DNA of 64,000 nucleotides from an uncultured Chitinophagaceae bacterium. Lineage in GTDB: Bacteria > Bacteroidota > Bacteroidia > Chitinophagales > Chitinophagaceae. Below the pieces are notes generated by a model. That model did not search any database. It worked only from the letters and a program-made list of their open reading frames with translations, and was not told the origin of the DNA. Location of the stretch: assembly GCA_937958995.1 (NCBI GenBank), contig CALGAP010000008.1:62001-126000 (forward strand). The letters run 5' to 3'. The translations under genes were made by a program, and so were the position numbers. This document shows positions 33,664 through 43,400 of this stretch, piece after piece (position 1 is the first letter of the stretch; each line of letters starts with the position of its first letter).

Positions 33664-34692
33664 ATGTTGCGTACCACAACGCGATTGCTGTTGCCGATGA
33701 TCTTATGCTGCCTCTTTGCTTCGGCGCAATCGCCTTCCATTGAAACCATAGCGCATCCTGACTCATGCAGGCGCATCGTACAGATTCTTGCCGCCGACAG
33801 TTTTTTGGGACGCTACAGTGGCACGCCTGAAAACGACAAAGCAGCACATTTCATTGCAGAAGAATTCAGAAAAGCGGGTTGCCAGCCCGGCGGTAATGAT
33901 GGAAGTTTTTTTGTGCCCTTCAAAATTCCTACCGAATCTGATCCCCTGCAGTCCAATAATGTGATAGGCATTTTACCCGGTAAATCAAAACCCCACGAGT
34001 GGGTTATCTTCAGCGCGCACTACGATCATATCGGCATATTGGGCAATGGCTATTTTTATCAAAGATCTGAAGCAACAAGACCTAAAAAGGGAGACACTAT
34101 TCATAACGGCGCCAACGATAATGCATCGGGTGTGACAGCGCTCATTATGCTGGCCCGCTACTTCGCCGCCGCCAACAACAATGAACGCACCATGGTATTT
34201 GCCGCATTTTCGGGCGAAGAATTGGGATTGATCGGCTCTCGCCACATGGCCCAGCAAATGAGCAATTTTGAATCGGTGGTAGCCATGATCAATATGGACA
34301 TGATTGGCGTGCCGATTAGCAGGCGCAATCAAAATCCTTACATCACCGGCTCGCAATACTCCAACCTGCAGAATATTCTTAATAAGACCCTCGCGGAAAA
34401 AGCGCCGGAAAAATTCGGCAGTGATTATTTCCGCCGCGACATGTTCTCTTCCGAAAGCCTCTTCACACGCAGCGACAATTACTGGTTTGCGAAGCTCGGT
34501 ATACCGGCCCACACTATTATTGCCACTCATCCCCGCAACAAATACTATCATAGTCCTAGCGACGAGCCACACACGCTCAATTACCAACTGATGTCGAAAA
34601 TTATCAGTGCGCTTGCCATCGGAACATCAACTATTATTGACGGAACCGAGACTCCCACCAGGATCAATCCGCTCAGGATAAGGCAAGACTGA
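33664..34692 (+). CDS. M28 family zinc aminopeptidase-like protein, secreted
   Basis: Signal peptide MLRTTTRLLLPMILCCLFASAQ (possibly lipidated at one of the two Cys, but without a clean lipobox). The M28 zinc motifs follow: FSAHYDHIG, HNGANDNASGVTALI, AAFSGEELGLIGSRH and AMINMDMIG, with the final His in the PAHTIIATHPRNKYYHSPSDEP region. Probably a periplasmic or surface aminopeptidase. It abuts alaS directly, so it is likely co-transcribed with it, an odd pairing by function. Confidence 0.9.
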   Translation: MLRTTTRLLLPMILCCLFASAQSPSIETIAHPDSCRRIVQILAADSFLGRYSGTPENDKAAHFIAEEFRKAGCQPGGNDGSFFVPFKIPTESDPLQSNNVIGILPGKSKPHEWVIFSAHYDHIGILGNGYFYQRSEATRPKKGDTIHNGANDNASGVTALIMLARYFAAANNNERTMVFAAFSGEELGLIGSRHMAQQMSNFESVVAMINMDMIGVPISRRNQNPYITGSQYSNLQNILNKTLAEKAPEKFGSDYFRRDMFSSESLFTRSDNYWFAKLGIPAHTIIATHPRNKYYHSPSDEPHTLNYQLMSKIISALAIGTSTIIDGTETPTRINPLRIRQD

Positions 34693-34857
34693 TTGCACTT
34701 CACTCACGCATGCCGCCCATAAGTACCATCAATTCCCATCACATTCTCACCCGCATCTGAATCAACGCCGGAAGCAATCCCGAAAAGAATTTGAGCAATC
34801 CTGACGAAATATTGCCCGATAATTGCGCATTCTGTCATGCAGATTTTCTCTCCTAAC

Positions 34858-34887
34858 CCTTTGCGTCTTAGGACTTTGCGTGAAGCC
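34858..34887. repeat. CTTTGCG-type dispersed intergenic repeat, copy 2
   Basis: Two CTTTGCGT units 15 nt apart (one at 34859, the next at 34874) separated by CTTAGGA. This resembles the sequence after hemL (28797-28822). Confidence 0.45.
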
Positions 34888-34995
34888 ATTCCTCTGCGCC
34901 TGCAAAAATATCTGCGCGTAAAGGCACTAAGGATCAGTGCTGAAAGCTACCCAAACCCTCCTGCATGGAGCCCGCTTTTTAACAATTCCGAAAAT

Positions 34996-35025
34996 TTTCG
35001 TATTTCATATGTTTTCCTATATTTG
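34996..35025 (+). promoter_or_regulatory. Promoter of the double-PDZ gene (TTTC-N18-TATATTTG)
   Basis: An exact -7 box TATATTTG (35018-35025) is preceded at 18 nt by TTTC (34996-34999), one base off the -33 TTTG. The predicted leader is about 40 nt before the ATG at 35074. Confidence 0.55.
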
Positions 35026-35073
35026 AAGTACGAAGTTTAACGTAGATATTGGAAAACTATAAAAACTACTGAA

Positions 35074-36045
35074 ATGAAAATGATATGGAAGGCCACAACT
35101 GGAATGGCCGCACTGCTCGTACTGCTTGCCCAACCCAGTCTGGCGCAGGACAAGGAGAAAGATAAGGGTGAAAAAAAATCCTCTTCGGACGAACGTATCG
35201 TCATCACCCGCAAATCGGATAAGGATGCGAAGGTGACAATAGAAATAAAGGGCAATGAAGTATACATCAACGGAAAGCCCGCCGATGAGTTTGAAGATGA
35301 CAATATCAGAATCAGCAAGAATCGCGTGGCGATTACACCCCGCACTCCTTTCCGTGCGCAAGGCGGAGCCTGGAGTTTCAACAGTAACACATTTAACCTG
35401 GGAGAAGATTATGCTTTCCTGGGCGTATCATCCGAAGACCATGACAAAGGCGCTAAGATTACGGAAGTGACCGAAGAAAGCGCCGCCGCCAAGGCTGGTC
35501 TAAAGAAGGGTGATGTCATCACTAAGGTGGACGATGTTAAAATCAGTTCACCCAGCGATCTCACCAAAGCGATCCGCAAACACAAACCGGAAGAAAAAGC
35601 TACTATTACTTACCTCAGAGACGGTAAAGAGCAAACGGCCACCGTTACTTTGGGCAAAAGAAAAGGATTGCTTTTTGCCGACTCATTTACACCACGCGTT
35701 GAAATTCCCGATTTTAATTTCCGCTTCGAGGATATGGCGCCCGGACGTGTTTACTCATACAGCTCTCGTCCGCGATTGGGTGTAAGAGCGCAAGACACTG
35801 AAGAAGGCAAAGGCGTAAAAGTGATCGGCATCGACGATAATTCTGTAGCAGAAAAAGCCGGTCTGAAAGAAGGTGATATCATCACCGAATTCGATGGCAA
35901 AGCCATCAACGATACCGACGAGCTCGCCAAAGCCGCCCGCGAAGCAAGAGAAAAATCAGCTGTAACTGTCAAGATCAACCGGGGTGGCAAAACCCAGACC
36001 ATCGAGCTGAAGACCCCCAGGAAACTGAAGACTACAAGCTTGTAA
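35074..36045 (+). CDS. Secreted protein with two PDZ domains
   Basis: Signal peptide MKMIWKATTGMAALLVLLAQPSLA, then a charged Lys/Asp/Glu stretch and a beta-rich region. PDZ domains lie at about 108-190 (AFLGVSSEDHDKGAKITEVTEESAAAKAGLKKGDVITKVDD) and 228-315 (RLGVRAQDTEEGKGVKVIGIDDNSVAEKAGLKEGDIITEFDG). There is no HtrA-type protease domain and no catalytic Ser motif, so it is a PDZ-only scaffold or chaperone-like periplasmic protein of unknown partner. 323 aa, with its own promoter and a strong terminator. Confidence 0.88.
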   Translation: MKMIWKATTGMAALLVLLAQPSLAQDKEKDKGEKKSSSDERIVITRKSDKDAKVTIEIKGNEVYINGKPADEFEDDNIRISKNRVAITPRTPFRAQGGAWSFNSNTFNLGEDYAFLGVSSEDHDKGAKITEVTEESAAAKAGLKKGDVITKVDDVKISSPSDLTKAIRKHKPEEKATITYLRDGKEQTATVTLGKRKGLLFADSFTPRVEIPDFNFRFEDMAPGRVYSYSSRPRLGVRAQDTEEGKGVKVIGIDDNSVAEKAGLKEGDIITEFDGKAINDTDELAKAAREAREKSAVTVKINRGGKTQTIELKTPRKLKTTSL

Positions 36046-36059
36046 ATACTTTCAGCATC

Positions 36060-36108
36060 AGCCCGCTTACCGGCCGCATCCAGTCCGCTGGAGCGGCCGG
36101 GCTTTTTT
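36060..36108 (+). terminator. Terminator of the double-PDZ gene
   Basis: CCGGCCGC (36070-36077) pairs with GCGGCCGG (36093-36100); the stem extends outward with AGCCCG...GGGCT and is followed by TTTTTT. A dispersed repeat (36109-36144) begins right at the end of the T-run. Confidence 0.75.
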
Positions 36109-36144
36109 GAAGATTGAAGAAGGAACAGGTAATTAAGAAGTGAA
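36109..36144 (+). repeat. GAAGATTGAAGA-type dispersed repeat, after the PDZ-gene terminator
   Basis: GAAGATTGAAGAAGGAACAGG matches the outer arm of the 14595-14770 element (GAAGACTGAAGAGGGAACAGG) with two differences in 21 bases. Confidence 0.65.
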
Positions 36145-36259
36145 TGATGGCGGTTTACCCGCCGACTGCCCCCGGTGAACCTGCTGACAGTGCCGGAGGC
36201 TGATTTACAAAGAATACTGGCGCTATAGATTTCATTCGGTAAATTGCAGGCCTGTTTCA

Positions 36260-37711
36260 ATGTCATCAACTTACGATAAATATGAGATTGTAGTAGGCCT
36301 GGAAGTCCATGCGCAATTGCTGACAGCCAGCAAGTTATTTTGCGGCGACAGCGCCGAGTATGGCGGCGAGCCCAATACCCATATCAGTCCCATTACGCTC
36401 GCCCACCCGGGCACGCTGCCCAAACTGAATAAGCGGGCCATTGACTTCGCTATTAAAATGGGACTGGCCTGTCATTGTGAAATAAGCCGCTACAACTATT
36501 TCGCGCGCAAAAATTATTTCTACCCCGACCTGCCCAAGGGTTACCAGCTATCGCAGCATACCACCCCTATTTGCAAGGCGGGTTATGTGGCCATAAAAAC
36601 CGCGGAGGGCACCAAAAATATCCGGCTCAACCGCATTCACCTGGAAGAAGATGCGGGTAAAAGCCTGCACGACATAGATCCCTACAATACCTGCGTGGAT
36701 TATAACCGCGCGGGCGTGCCGCTGATCGAGATCGTAACAGAGCCCGATATACGCAGCGGCGATGAGGCATATGCATATCTTACCGAGCTCAGAAAACTGC
36801 TTCGCTACCTCGAAATATGCGATGGCAATATGGAAGAAGGCAGCATGCGCTGCGATGCAAATATTTCTATCAGGCTTAAGGGAGAAACAAGTCTGGGTAC
36901 GAAAGTGGAGGTAAAAAACCTGAACTCGATCCGAAACGTGAAGCGCGCCATTGAAGTAGAGGCGAAAAGAATGGTGGATGAACTGGAAAGTGGCGGCAGC
37001 ATCGTGCAACAAACGCGCAGCTTTGATGCAGCTACCGGCACCACATTTACCCTGCGTACCAAAGAAGACGCCGATGATTACCGCTATTTTGCCGATCCTG
37101 ATCTGCCGCCTTTCAGGGTGACCGACGAAATGCTGGAGCAGATTAAATCGGAAATTCCCGCATTGCCCGAAGAACGCATTGCGCGATATACCTCGGAACT
37201 GCAATTGCCGGAATACGATGCGCGGGTGATAACGGATGAAAAGGAAATAGCGGAGTTTTTTGAACAAATCATTCAGCACACGGGTAATTATAAGGCTGCA
37301 GCCAACTGGATGCTGGGACCGGTAAAATCGTGGCTGAATGAACATAATGAACGCATTGGAGCCTTTCCCATTTCGCCAAAGACTATAGCGGCGATCATTG
37401 CGTTAATAGATGCCGGGCAGATCAATTTTTCAGTGGCCAGTACGCGCTTGTTTTCTGCCCTGCTGAAAGAACCCGGCGCAGAACCGGCCGCGCTGGCGCG
37501 CAGCCTGAACCTGGTGCAGGATTCAAATGAAGATAATGTCGCCGCCTGGATAGAGGAGGTGCTTAACCGCATGCCCGAGAAGGTGGCAGAATATAAAAAA
37601 GGAAAAAAAGGATTGATTGGCTTGTTTGTGGGTGAGGTAAAAAAAGTTTCCAAAGGAAAGGCCGATCCCAAACTGACCAACGACATCTTATTAAAAAAAC
37701 TACAACTATAA
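36260..37711 (+). CDS. gatB: Asp-tRNA(Asn)/Glu-tRNA(Gln) amidotransferase subunit B
   Basis: Kinase/tRNA-binding subunit of GatCAB, which amidates mischarged Glu-tRNA(Gln) or Asp-tRNA(Asn). Seen are YEIVVGLEVHAQLLTASKLFC, HPGTLPKLNKRAIDFAIKMGLA, FARKNYFYPDLPKGYQLSQ, EEDAGKSLHD, DYNRAGVPLIEIVTEPD, GSMRCDANIS, EVKNLNS and YRYFADPDLPP, plus the helical and YqeY-like tail. 483 aa is full length. gatA and gatC are not nearby. Confidence 0.97.
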   Translation: MSSTYDKYEIVVGLEVHAQLLTASKLFCGDSAEYGGEPNTHISPITLAHPGTLPKLNKRAIDFAIKMGLACHCEISRYNYFARKNYFYPDLPKGYQLSQHTTPICKAGYVAIKTAEGTKNIRLNRIHLEEDAGKSLHDIDPYNTCVDYNRAGVPLIEIVTEPDIRSGDEAYAYLTELRKLLRYLEICDGNMEEGSMRCDANISIRLKGETSLGTKVEVKNLNSIRNVKRAIEVEAKRMVDELESGGSIVQQTRSFDAATGTTFTLRTKEDADDYRYFADPDLPPFRVTDEMLEQIKSEIPALPEERIARYTSELQLPEYDARVITDEKEIAEFFEQIIQHTGNYKAAANWMLGPVKSWLNEHNERIGAFPISPKTIAAIIALIDAGQINFSVASTRLFSALLKEPGAEPAALARSLNLVQDSNEDNVAAWIEEVLNRMPEKVAEYKKGKKGLIGLFVGEVKKVSKGKADPKLTNDILLKKLQL

Positions 37712-37716
37712 TAATT

Positions 37717-38910
37717 ATGATACGTAATTGGTGCCTGGTATTGGTTTGTGCGCTTATGGTTACTGCCTGCTCTCAAAAATCAACCGATACAATAACTGTC
37801 AACGGACAGATTCAAAATCTCGACAAACTTACTTCCGCATATCCCGGTGCCTTTGGTGATAAGGTCCAGATTTCGCTGGTGGAAGTGCCGTTCAGCACTT
37901 CTTTGCGCCCCGTACTGATTGATTCGGTAACCATCGGTATTTCGCAGAAAACTTTCAGGCTGGAGGGCAAGACCGTGAACAACGGCGTTTACCATGTGCG
38001 CATCGGGCAGTCGGGCCCTGCCATAGCATTGGTAAACGATGGAGAAGACATTACGCTGAACATTGACTTCAGCAATCCCGACAAATTTTACAGCGTGCAG
38101 GGTTCGCCCGCCAGCCGTGAACTGAGCGATTTTATTTTCGGATACGGCGAACATGCCATGAAGGTAAACGAGGCACTGAATCAACTGAGCATGCTGCAAC
38201 AGTTTGGTGGCCCCGACACCGCCATGATCAGCGCTACCAACCGCAAAAACGAAGCGATTGATGAGTTGAACAAATACGTGAAAGATTTTCTCGCCTCGGC
38301 AAAGGATCCGGTAGTAGCCACTTTCGCTTTAGGCTCATCGCAACAAACCATGCTGGAATCTGAAGTGGACGCAGAGCTGGGTAAATTGTCTGCACGTTTT
38401 CCCCAAAACGCTCACCTCAACGATTTCAAGAAAATGCTCGACGAGGAAAAGCAGCAAAGAGCTTTGGCCGAACAAAAGCGTAAAGAAAACAGCTGGGTGG
38501 GCAAACAGGCTCCTGAACTCACTATGCCCGACGTGAATGGAAAAAATGTTTCGCTAAGCGATTTCCGTGGCAAATATGTGCTGGTTGATTTCTGGGCCAG
38601 TTGGTGCGGACCCTGTATTAAGGAAAATCCGAACGTGGTAGAATCTTTCAAACGCTTCAAGAATAAAAATTTCACTGTGCTCGGCGTTTCCCTTGATAAG
38701 GAGAAAGAGCCCTGGCTGCGGGCTATTAAGGAGGGAGGTCTTACCTGGACACATATCAGCGACCTCGCCTACTGGAACAGCAAGGCTGTTGAAATTTTCA
38801 AATTCGACGGCATACCCTTTAACGTGCTGGTTGATCCGGAAGGAAAGATCATTGCAGAAAACCTGCGAGGTGAAAATTTACCCGCGACCCTGGAAGAAGT
38901 GTTGAATTAA
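37717..38910 (+). CDS. TlpA-like thiol:disulfide oxidoreductase lipoprotein with DUF4369-type N-terminus
   Basis: Lipoprotein signal MIRNWCLVLVCALMVTACSQ (lipobox VTAC). About 200 residues of beta-rich DUF4369-like domain come first, then a helical linker (about 215-265), then a thioredoxin fold starting APELTMPDVNGKNVSLSDFRGKYVLVDFWASWC. The active-site motif WCGPC lies at about 296-300, and the cis-Pro region is KFDGIPFNVLVDPEGKI. 397 aa. Probably a periplasmic reductase for cytochrome or thiol proteins. It follows gatB by 5 nt and ends in a two-way terminator. Confidence 0.92.
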   Translation: MIRNWCLVLVCALMVTACSQKSTDTITVNGQIQNLDKLTSAYPGAFGDKVQISLVEVPFSTSLRPVLIDSVTIGISQKTFRLEGKTVNNGVYHVRIGQSGPAIALVNDGEDITLNIDFSNPDKFYSVQGSPASRELSDFIFGYGEHAMKVNEALNQLSMLQQFGGPDTAMISATNRKNEAIDELNKYVKDFLASAKDPVVATFALGSSQQTMLESEVDAELGKLSARFPQNAHLNDFKKMLDEEKQQRALAEQKRKENSWVGKQAPELTMPDVNGKNVSLSDFRGKYVLVDFWASWCGPCIKENPNVVESFKRFKNKNFTVLGVSLDKEKEPWLRAIKEGGLTWTHISDLAYWNSKAVEIFKFDGIPFNVLVDPEGKIIAENLRGENLPATLEEVLN

Positions 38911-38944
38911 TTTTTTGCTGAATAAATTTTCCCAATAAAAAACT

Positions 38945-38978
38945 AACGGGCTACTCAAACGAGCAGCCCGTTCTTATT
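38945..38978. terminator. Two-way terminator between the TlpA-like gene and susD
   Basis: AACGGGCT (38945-38952) pairs with AGCCCGTT (38965-38972), with an inner CTC/GAG pairing around AAAC. A T-rich tail follows on the plus strand (CTTATTT) and an A-rich tract precedes it, which serves the minus strand. Confidence 0.7.
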
Positions 38979-39003
38979 TACATACTGATTCCACACACGC
39001 GTG

Positions 39004-40434
39004 TTAATAGCCGGGGTTCTGTTCGTCGGCAAGATTAGGATTAGCCTGCATTTCTGCCTGCGGTATGGGTGCAATCCTTCTGCCGTCGGGATAAGGAATC
39101 ACCAGGTTTACATTGCCCGGACCAGCCAGTATAGCGCCCGGGTGTTCAATGCGCTCGATCGGCAGCTTCAGGCGGTTGAGATCGTGCAGCCTGTCGCCTT
39201 CGAAAGCCAGCTCTTTTCTTCTTTCTGTAATGATATCTTCTATCAGCTGGGCGCCCGATGAAGCATATACCTTGCCTGGCTGACGCATCGCCATCAGGTC
39301 GTTGAGATAGCCCAATGCTTTGTCTTCATCATTCGTCCTGGCGGCAGCTTCCGCAGCAATCAGGTAGATTTCGGCATATCTCAACACTTTCAGGTTATCG
39401 CGGTCGTCATTGTTGGCATTGGGAAATTTGTGAACCACAATACCCGGCGAGCCGCTCTTGGTAGTGCCTTCTTCCAATATCAGCTTGCGCGCATCGCCAT
39501 CTTCATACAAAGCATACAATGCATCAGAAGCATACAGATCGGTGTAACCGTTGAGATACATGGCTGCCAGGTCGTCAAAGGCGTTATTGCTGATTACGTC
39601 CGCATCAATTTCAAACATGGTCTCCACACCATCGGTCCTGGGCGCGGGGTTATTCCAATAATTAACATAAGAGCCCGGTGCCACCAGGGAAAATGTGTTG
39701 CTGTTGATCACATCTTCGGCAGCAGCCAACGCTTCTTCATATCTGCTCATGTGCAGGTACACTTTAGCCAGCAAACCGCCAATTGAGTATTTGCTGAGAC
39801 GCGCCGACACTGAATAGGCCGGAGCATCGTCGTAGGCTGCGGTAAGATCGTTCACAATCTGCGTATATACTTCAGCGATAGTATTTCTTTTTTCGGGAAG
39901 ATAATACGGGTCATATTTCAGGATGATCGGAACTCCCGGTCCGTTCGGGTCTTCATTGTAAGGCTGTGCAAACATTCTTACCAAGTGGAAATACATCAGC
40001 GCCCTGATGGCGCGTGCCTCGGCTTTGATCTCATTCACACGGTCGCTGCCCTGGGTCAGTTCAGCATCAATAACGCGGTTGGCACGCTGAATAGCCACAT
40101 AAGCATTTCCCCACATGGCTGTGGCGCTGCCATCGTTTGATGAAACTGAATAGTTATACCACTGCAGGTAACGGCCGGAGTTTTTTGATTCAACATAAAC
40201 ATTGTCGGCATGCACGTCACCAATTACCGGAATATCGCGGCCAAACAGGCCAACGGCACGCATAGCGGAATATGCGCCATTTAAGGCTCCTTCCAGCGCA
40301 TTTTCAGTGGTAAGGGCCTCGTCAACGGGCAGCGCATCGCTCGGCTTCCTTTCAAGGAAACCCTTTTTGCAGGCACCTAGTACAAAGATGGCCAGCAGAC
40401 TTACTGTCAAAAGTTTATATATAGAACGTGTCAT
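39004..40434 (-). CDS. SusD/RagB-family nutrient-binding outer-membrane lipoprotein
   Basis: Surface lipoprotein that caps the SusC channel. Lipobox LGAC at about residues 18-21, then CKKGFLERKPSDAL. The helical TPR-like core has EIKAEARAIRALMYFHLVRMFAQPYNEDPNGPGVPI. The C-terminus has LRYAEIYLIAAEAAARTND, ITERRKELAFEGDRLHDLNRL, and ends IPQAEMQANPNLADEQNPGY. 476 aa. It follows susC by 37 nt. No glycoside hydrolase, peptidase or sigma/anti-sigma gene is adjacent, so the ligand is unknown. Confidence 0.95.
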   Translation of the reverse strand: MTRSIYKLLTVSLLAIFVLGACKKGFLERKPSDALPVDEALTTENALEGALNGAYSAMRAVGLFGRDIPVIGDVHADNVYVESKNSGRYLQWYNYSVSSNDGSATAMWGNAYVAIQRANRVIDAELTQGSDRVNEIKAEARAIRALMYFHLVRMFAQPYNEDPNGPGVPIILKYDPYYLPEKRNTIAEVYTQIVNDLTAAYDDAPAYSVSARLSKYSIGGLLAKVYLHMSRYEEALAAAEDVINSNTFSLVAPGSYVNYWNNPAPRTDGVETMFEIDADVISNNAFDDLAAMYLNGYTDLYASDALYALYEDGDARKLILEEGTTKSGSPGIVVHKFPNANNDDRDNLKVLRYAEIYLIAAEAAARTNDEDKALGYLNDLMAMRQPGKVYASSGAQLIEDIITERRKELAFEGDRLHDLNRLKLPIERIEHPGAILAGPGNVNLVIPYPDGRRIAPIPQAEMQANPNLADEQNPGY

Positions 40435-40471
40435 ATACTGAATTTGTAGTTATAATAATCGATTTACTTCA

Positions 40472-43400
40472 TTACAAGCCAATTCTGATTCCACCAGTAA
40501 TTGTGCGTGGAATGAATACATCGAAATTGTTTTGCGAGTCAATACCAGCTTCGGGATCCGCCGAAAGACGATCGTCTGTGGCGAATGTCACCAGGTTGCT
40601 GCCACGCACAAACAATGAAAGATTGGCCACCTGCAGTTTCTGAGCCACGCTTCTTGGTATGGAATATGCTACCTGCAAATCGCGCAAACGGATGTAGTTG
40701 CCTTTGTAGAGGTAGCGGGTAGAGTGGTTCCAGGAGTTGGTGGAGTTGCCAATTTCAATTTTCGGAACATCTGTTACATCGCCAGGTTTCTTCCATGAGC
40801 GCAGCTGGCTGGTGCTTTGGTTGAAAAGACCGAGGTAAAGGCCTTCCGTATTCTGGTAGCGATCCCAGATGCTATATACATAATTGCCGAAGTTGTAAGC
40901 AAACAGGAAGTCAAGAGAAACACCCATGTATTTCAAAGTGCTTCCGAAACCACCATAGTATTTGGGTGAAGAACTTTTACCGGTCATGATCAGCGCGGCC
41001 TGTGAATAGTTCTGCGTGGTTTCTTTATGATCAGCATCTTTCCACCACATTGCGCGGCCATTGTCAGGATCTACGCCGGCATATTCGCGCATGTAGAAGG
41101 TGCCTACATCATATCCTACCTGTACTCTCTGGAAACCATTTACTACAGGGTTATCACGATATAGTTCTGTTACCCTGTTCTTGTTGTGCGCAAAGTTGAA
41201 ACGGAGTTCCCAGCTGAAATCTCTTGTATCAATTACTTTGCCACTCAACATTACTTCCACACCCTTATTGGATACAGAGCCAATGTTTTGCAGAATGTTG
41301 GGAACACCTGCAGTGGGTGAGGGCACCACGGTAAACAACAGACCTGAAGTCTTTCGATCGTACAGTTCAACTGTACCATTCAGCCGGCCATTGAACAAGC
41401 CAAAATCCAAGCCCACGTTAAACACCTTGTTCTTTTCCCAAGTAAGATCTTCAAATCCTACGTTGGTGAGGCGGCTGGCCGAAAGGCCCAGGTAATTGAT
41501 ATCGTATCTATAAACGGGCAGGGCTGAGTAGAAGCCGAATCCGTTGGCATTACCATTTTCACCGTAAGATGCTCTCAACTTTAAGAGGCTGAGCACATCC
41601 ACCGATTGCATAAATGCTTCTTCGGTAATATTCCAGGTAGCACCCAGGGAATAGAAATTACCCCAACGGTTGTTGGCGCCAAATACCGAAGAACCGTCGC
41701 GGCGGAAACTACCGGTTAACACGTAACGGTCTTTATAGTTGAGCGTGGCGTTGGAGAAAATGCTGTTGGTAGCAAAATCACTGGGTGCGGTAGATGCTGT
41801 ATTCGGCGTGGCGGCTGAACTGAGATATTGCAATTCCAGGTTGCCGGGAAATCCTTGCGCACCAACCTGCAACAAGTACTGTTTATTTTCCTGCGCTTCA
41901 AAACCCACCTTTACATCAGCATACAAGTCCTGGTCGCGCAGAATATCAAAGTGATAGTCTGCAAAATTGCTCCAGGTGTAGTTAAATATCTTGCGGTAGA
42001 CAGCAAAGCCATCACCGCCGGCTGCCTCACCGTCACCATAGAACGGGTTGCGGTATTGGTCTTCCTGAATGTTGAAGTACTCAGCTGAATAACGGCTGGT
42101 GAATTTCAGGTTTTTAAGAATCTTGTATTCACCCATTACATAGCCGCGCAGTGTGGTTTGCAATGCCGTATTCTTATTCCATGCAGCCTGCACCAAGGGG
42201 TTGAAAATGGCGCCATCAAGCGGAAACTGGCCTTCATCATCATTCCATTTAAAACTGCCATCCGCATTATAGGGAGAATACCAGGGCAGCAGGAAATGCG
42301 CCGCCAGCACGGGGTTGGCAAAAGCACCACCTGCGGCAGGCGTACTTTGTTTGCTTGTACCCAGGTTCAGGCTGGTGCTGAAAGTAATTTTGTCTGTAGC
42401 CTTGTGCGAAACAGAAAGTGCTCCATTATACCGCTTGAAATCGGTAGCGATGGTAGTACCTTCCTGCCTGAAAATACCGCCCGAAGCATAAAACGATGTT
42501 CTTTCATTGCCACCGCTGATGTTCAGGTTGTATTGATTTTGTGCGCCTTTCTGTGTCACCACATCTCTCCAATCGGTGCTTACGTCAGGATGCAATACGC
42601 CAAAACCGAGGGGATCTGTAATGATCTGATCCGCTTCGGCCTCGTCGGCCGCATAACCTTCCCTGATAAGCGCCTCGCGCATCACCTGCATGCTCTCCTG
42701 GGTGGTCATGGGACGATACTTGTCGTTTTTGTAAGCAATATCTATCTGGCCAATTTCACCAGAGAAGTTTAACCTGGTTTTGCCTGCTTTACCCTTTTTG
42801 GTTGTAACCAGTATTACACCATTGGCAGCGCGCGAACCATAGATAGAGGCAGCTGATGCATCCTTCAATACCGTGATGCTTTCAATATCGTCGGGATTAA
42901 GTGTGGCCAGCGCGTTGGCAGTTGTAGTGTTATTGGTAAGATCGCCCGTGGTGGCAATCACACCATCAATAACCCACAGCGGTTCCGAACTTGCATTGAT
43001 GGAACCGGTACCGCGAATGCGAATACCGGTAGCTGCACCAGGCGCACCCGACTGAGATGAACTCAACAGGCCGGGCACATTACCCTGCAAGGTTTTGTCG
43101 ACCGAAGTGAATGGCCTTCCTTCGATTTCTGTGGCCCTTACTGTTGCAATAGAACCGGTTACGTTTGGTTTTTGCTGCGTACCATACGCCACCACCACCA
43201 CTTCCTGCATGGAATTGGCAGCGCCTTTCAGCACCACTGCATAAGAGTTGGATGTACCAATAGTAAGTTCCTGTTCGGCCATGCCAACCGAAGAAATTAC
43301 CAGCACTGCTGATCCCTGGGGAACACCAATTGTGAATGTTCCGTCCGCTCGTGAAGTAGTTCCGGTGGTTGTGCCTTTAATAATAATAGAAGCATTGGGG

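Larger units (their letters stand above)
34693..35073. other. Intergenic region with a dispersed repeat and a PDZ-gene promoter
   Basis: The first half is without recognisable genes. 34858-34887 is a CTTTGCG-type repeat, and the promoter of the PDZ gene is near 34996-35025. A minus-strand frame through the repeat is not credible. Confidence 0.6.

Noticed and set aside
34704..34889. 61-codon minus-strand frame in the 34693-35073 gap
   Set aside because: Runs through a CTTTGCG-type dispersed repeat and has no plausible promoter or family pattern.
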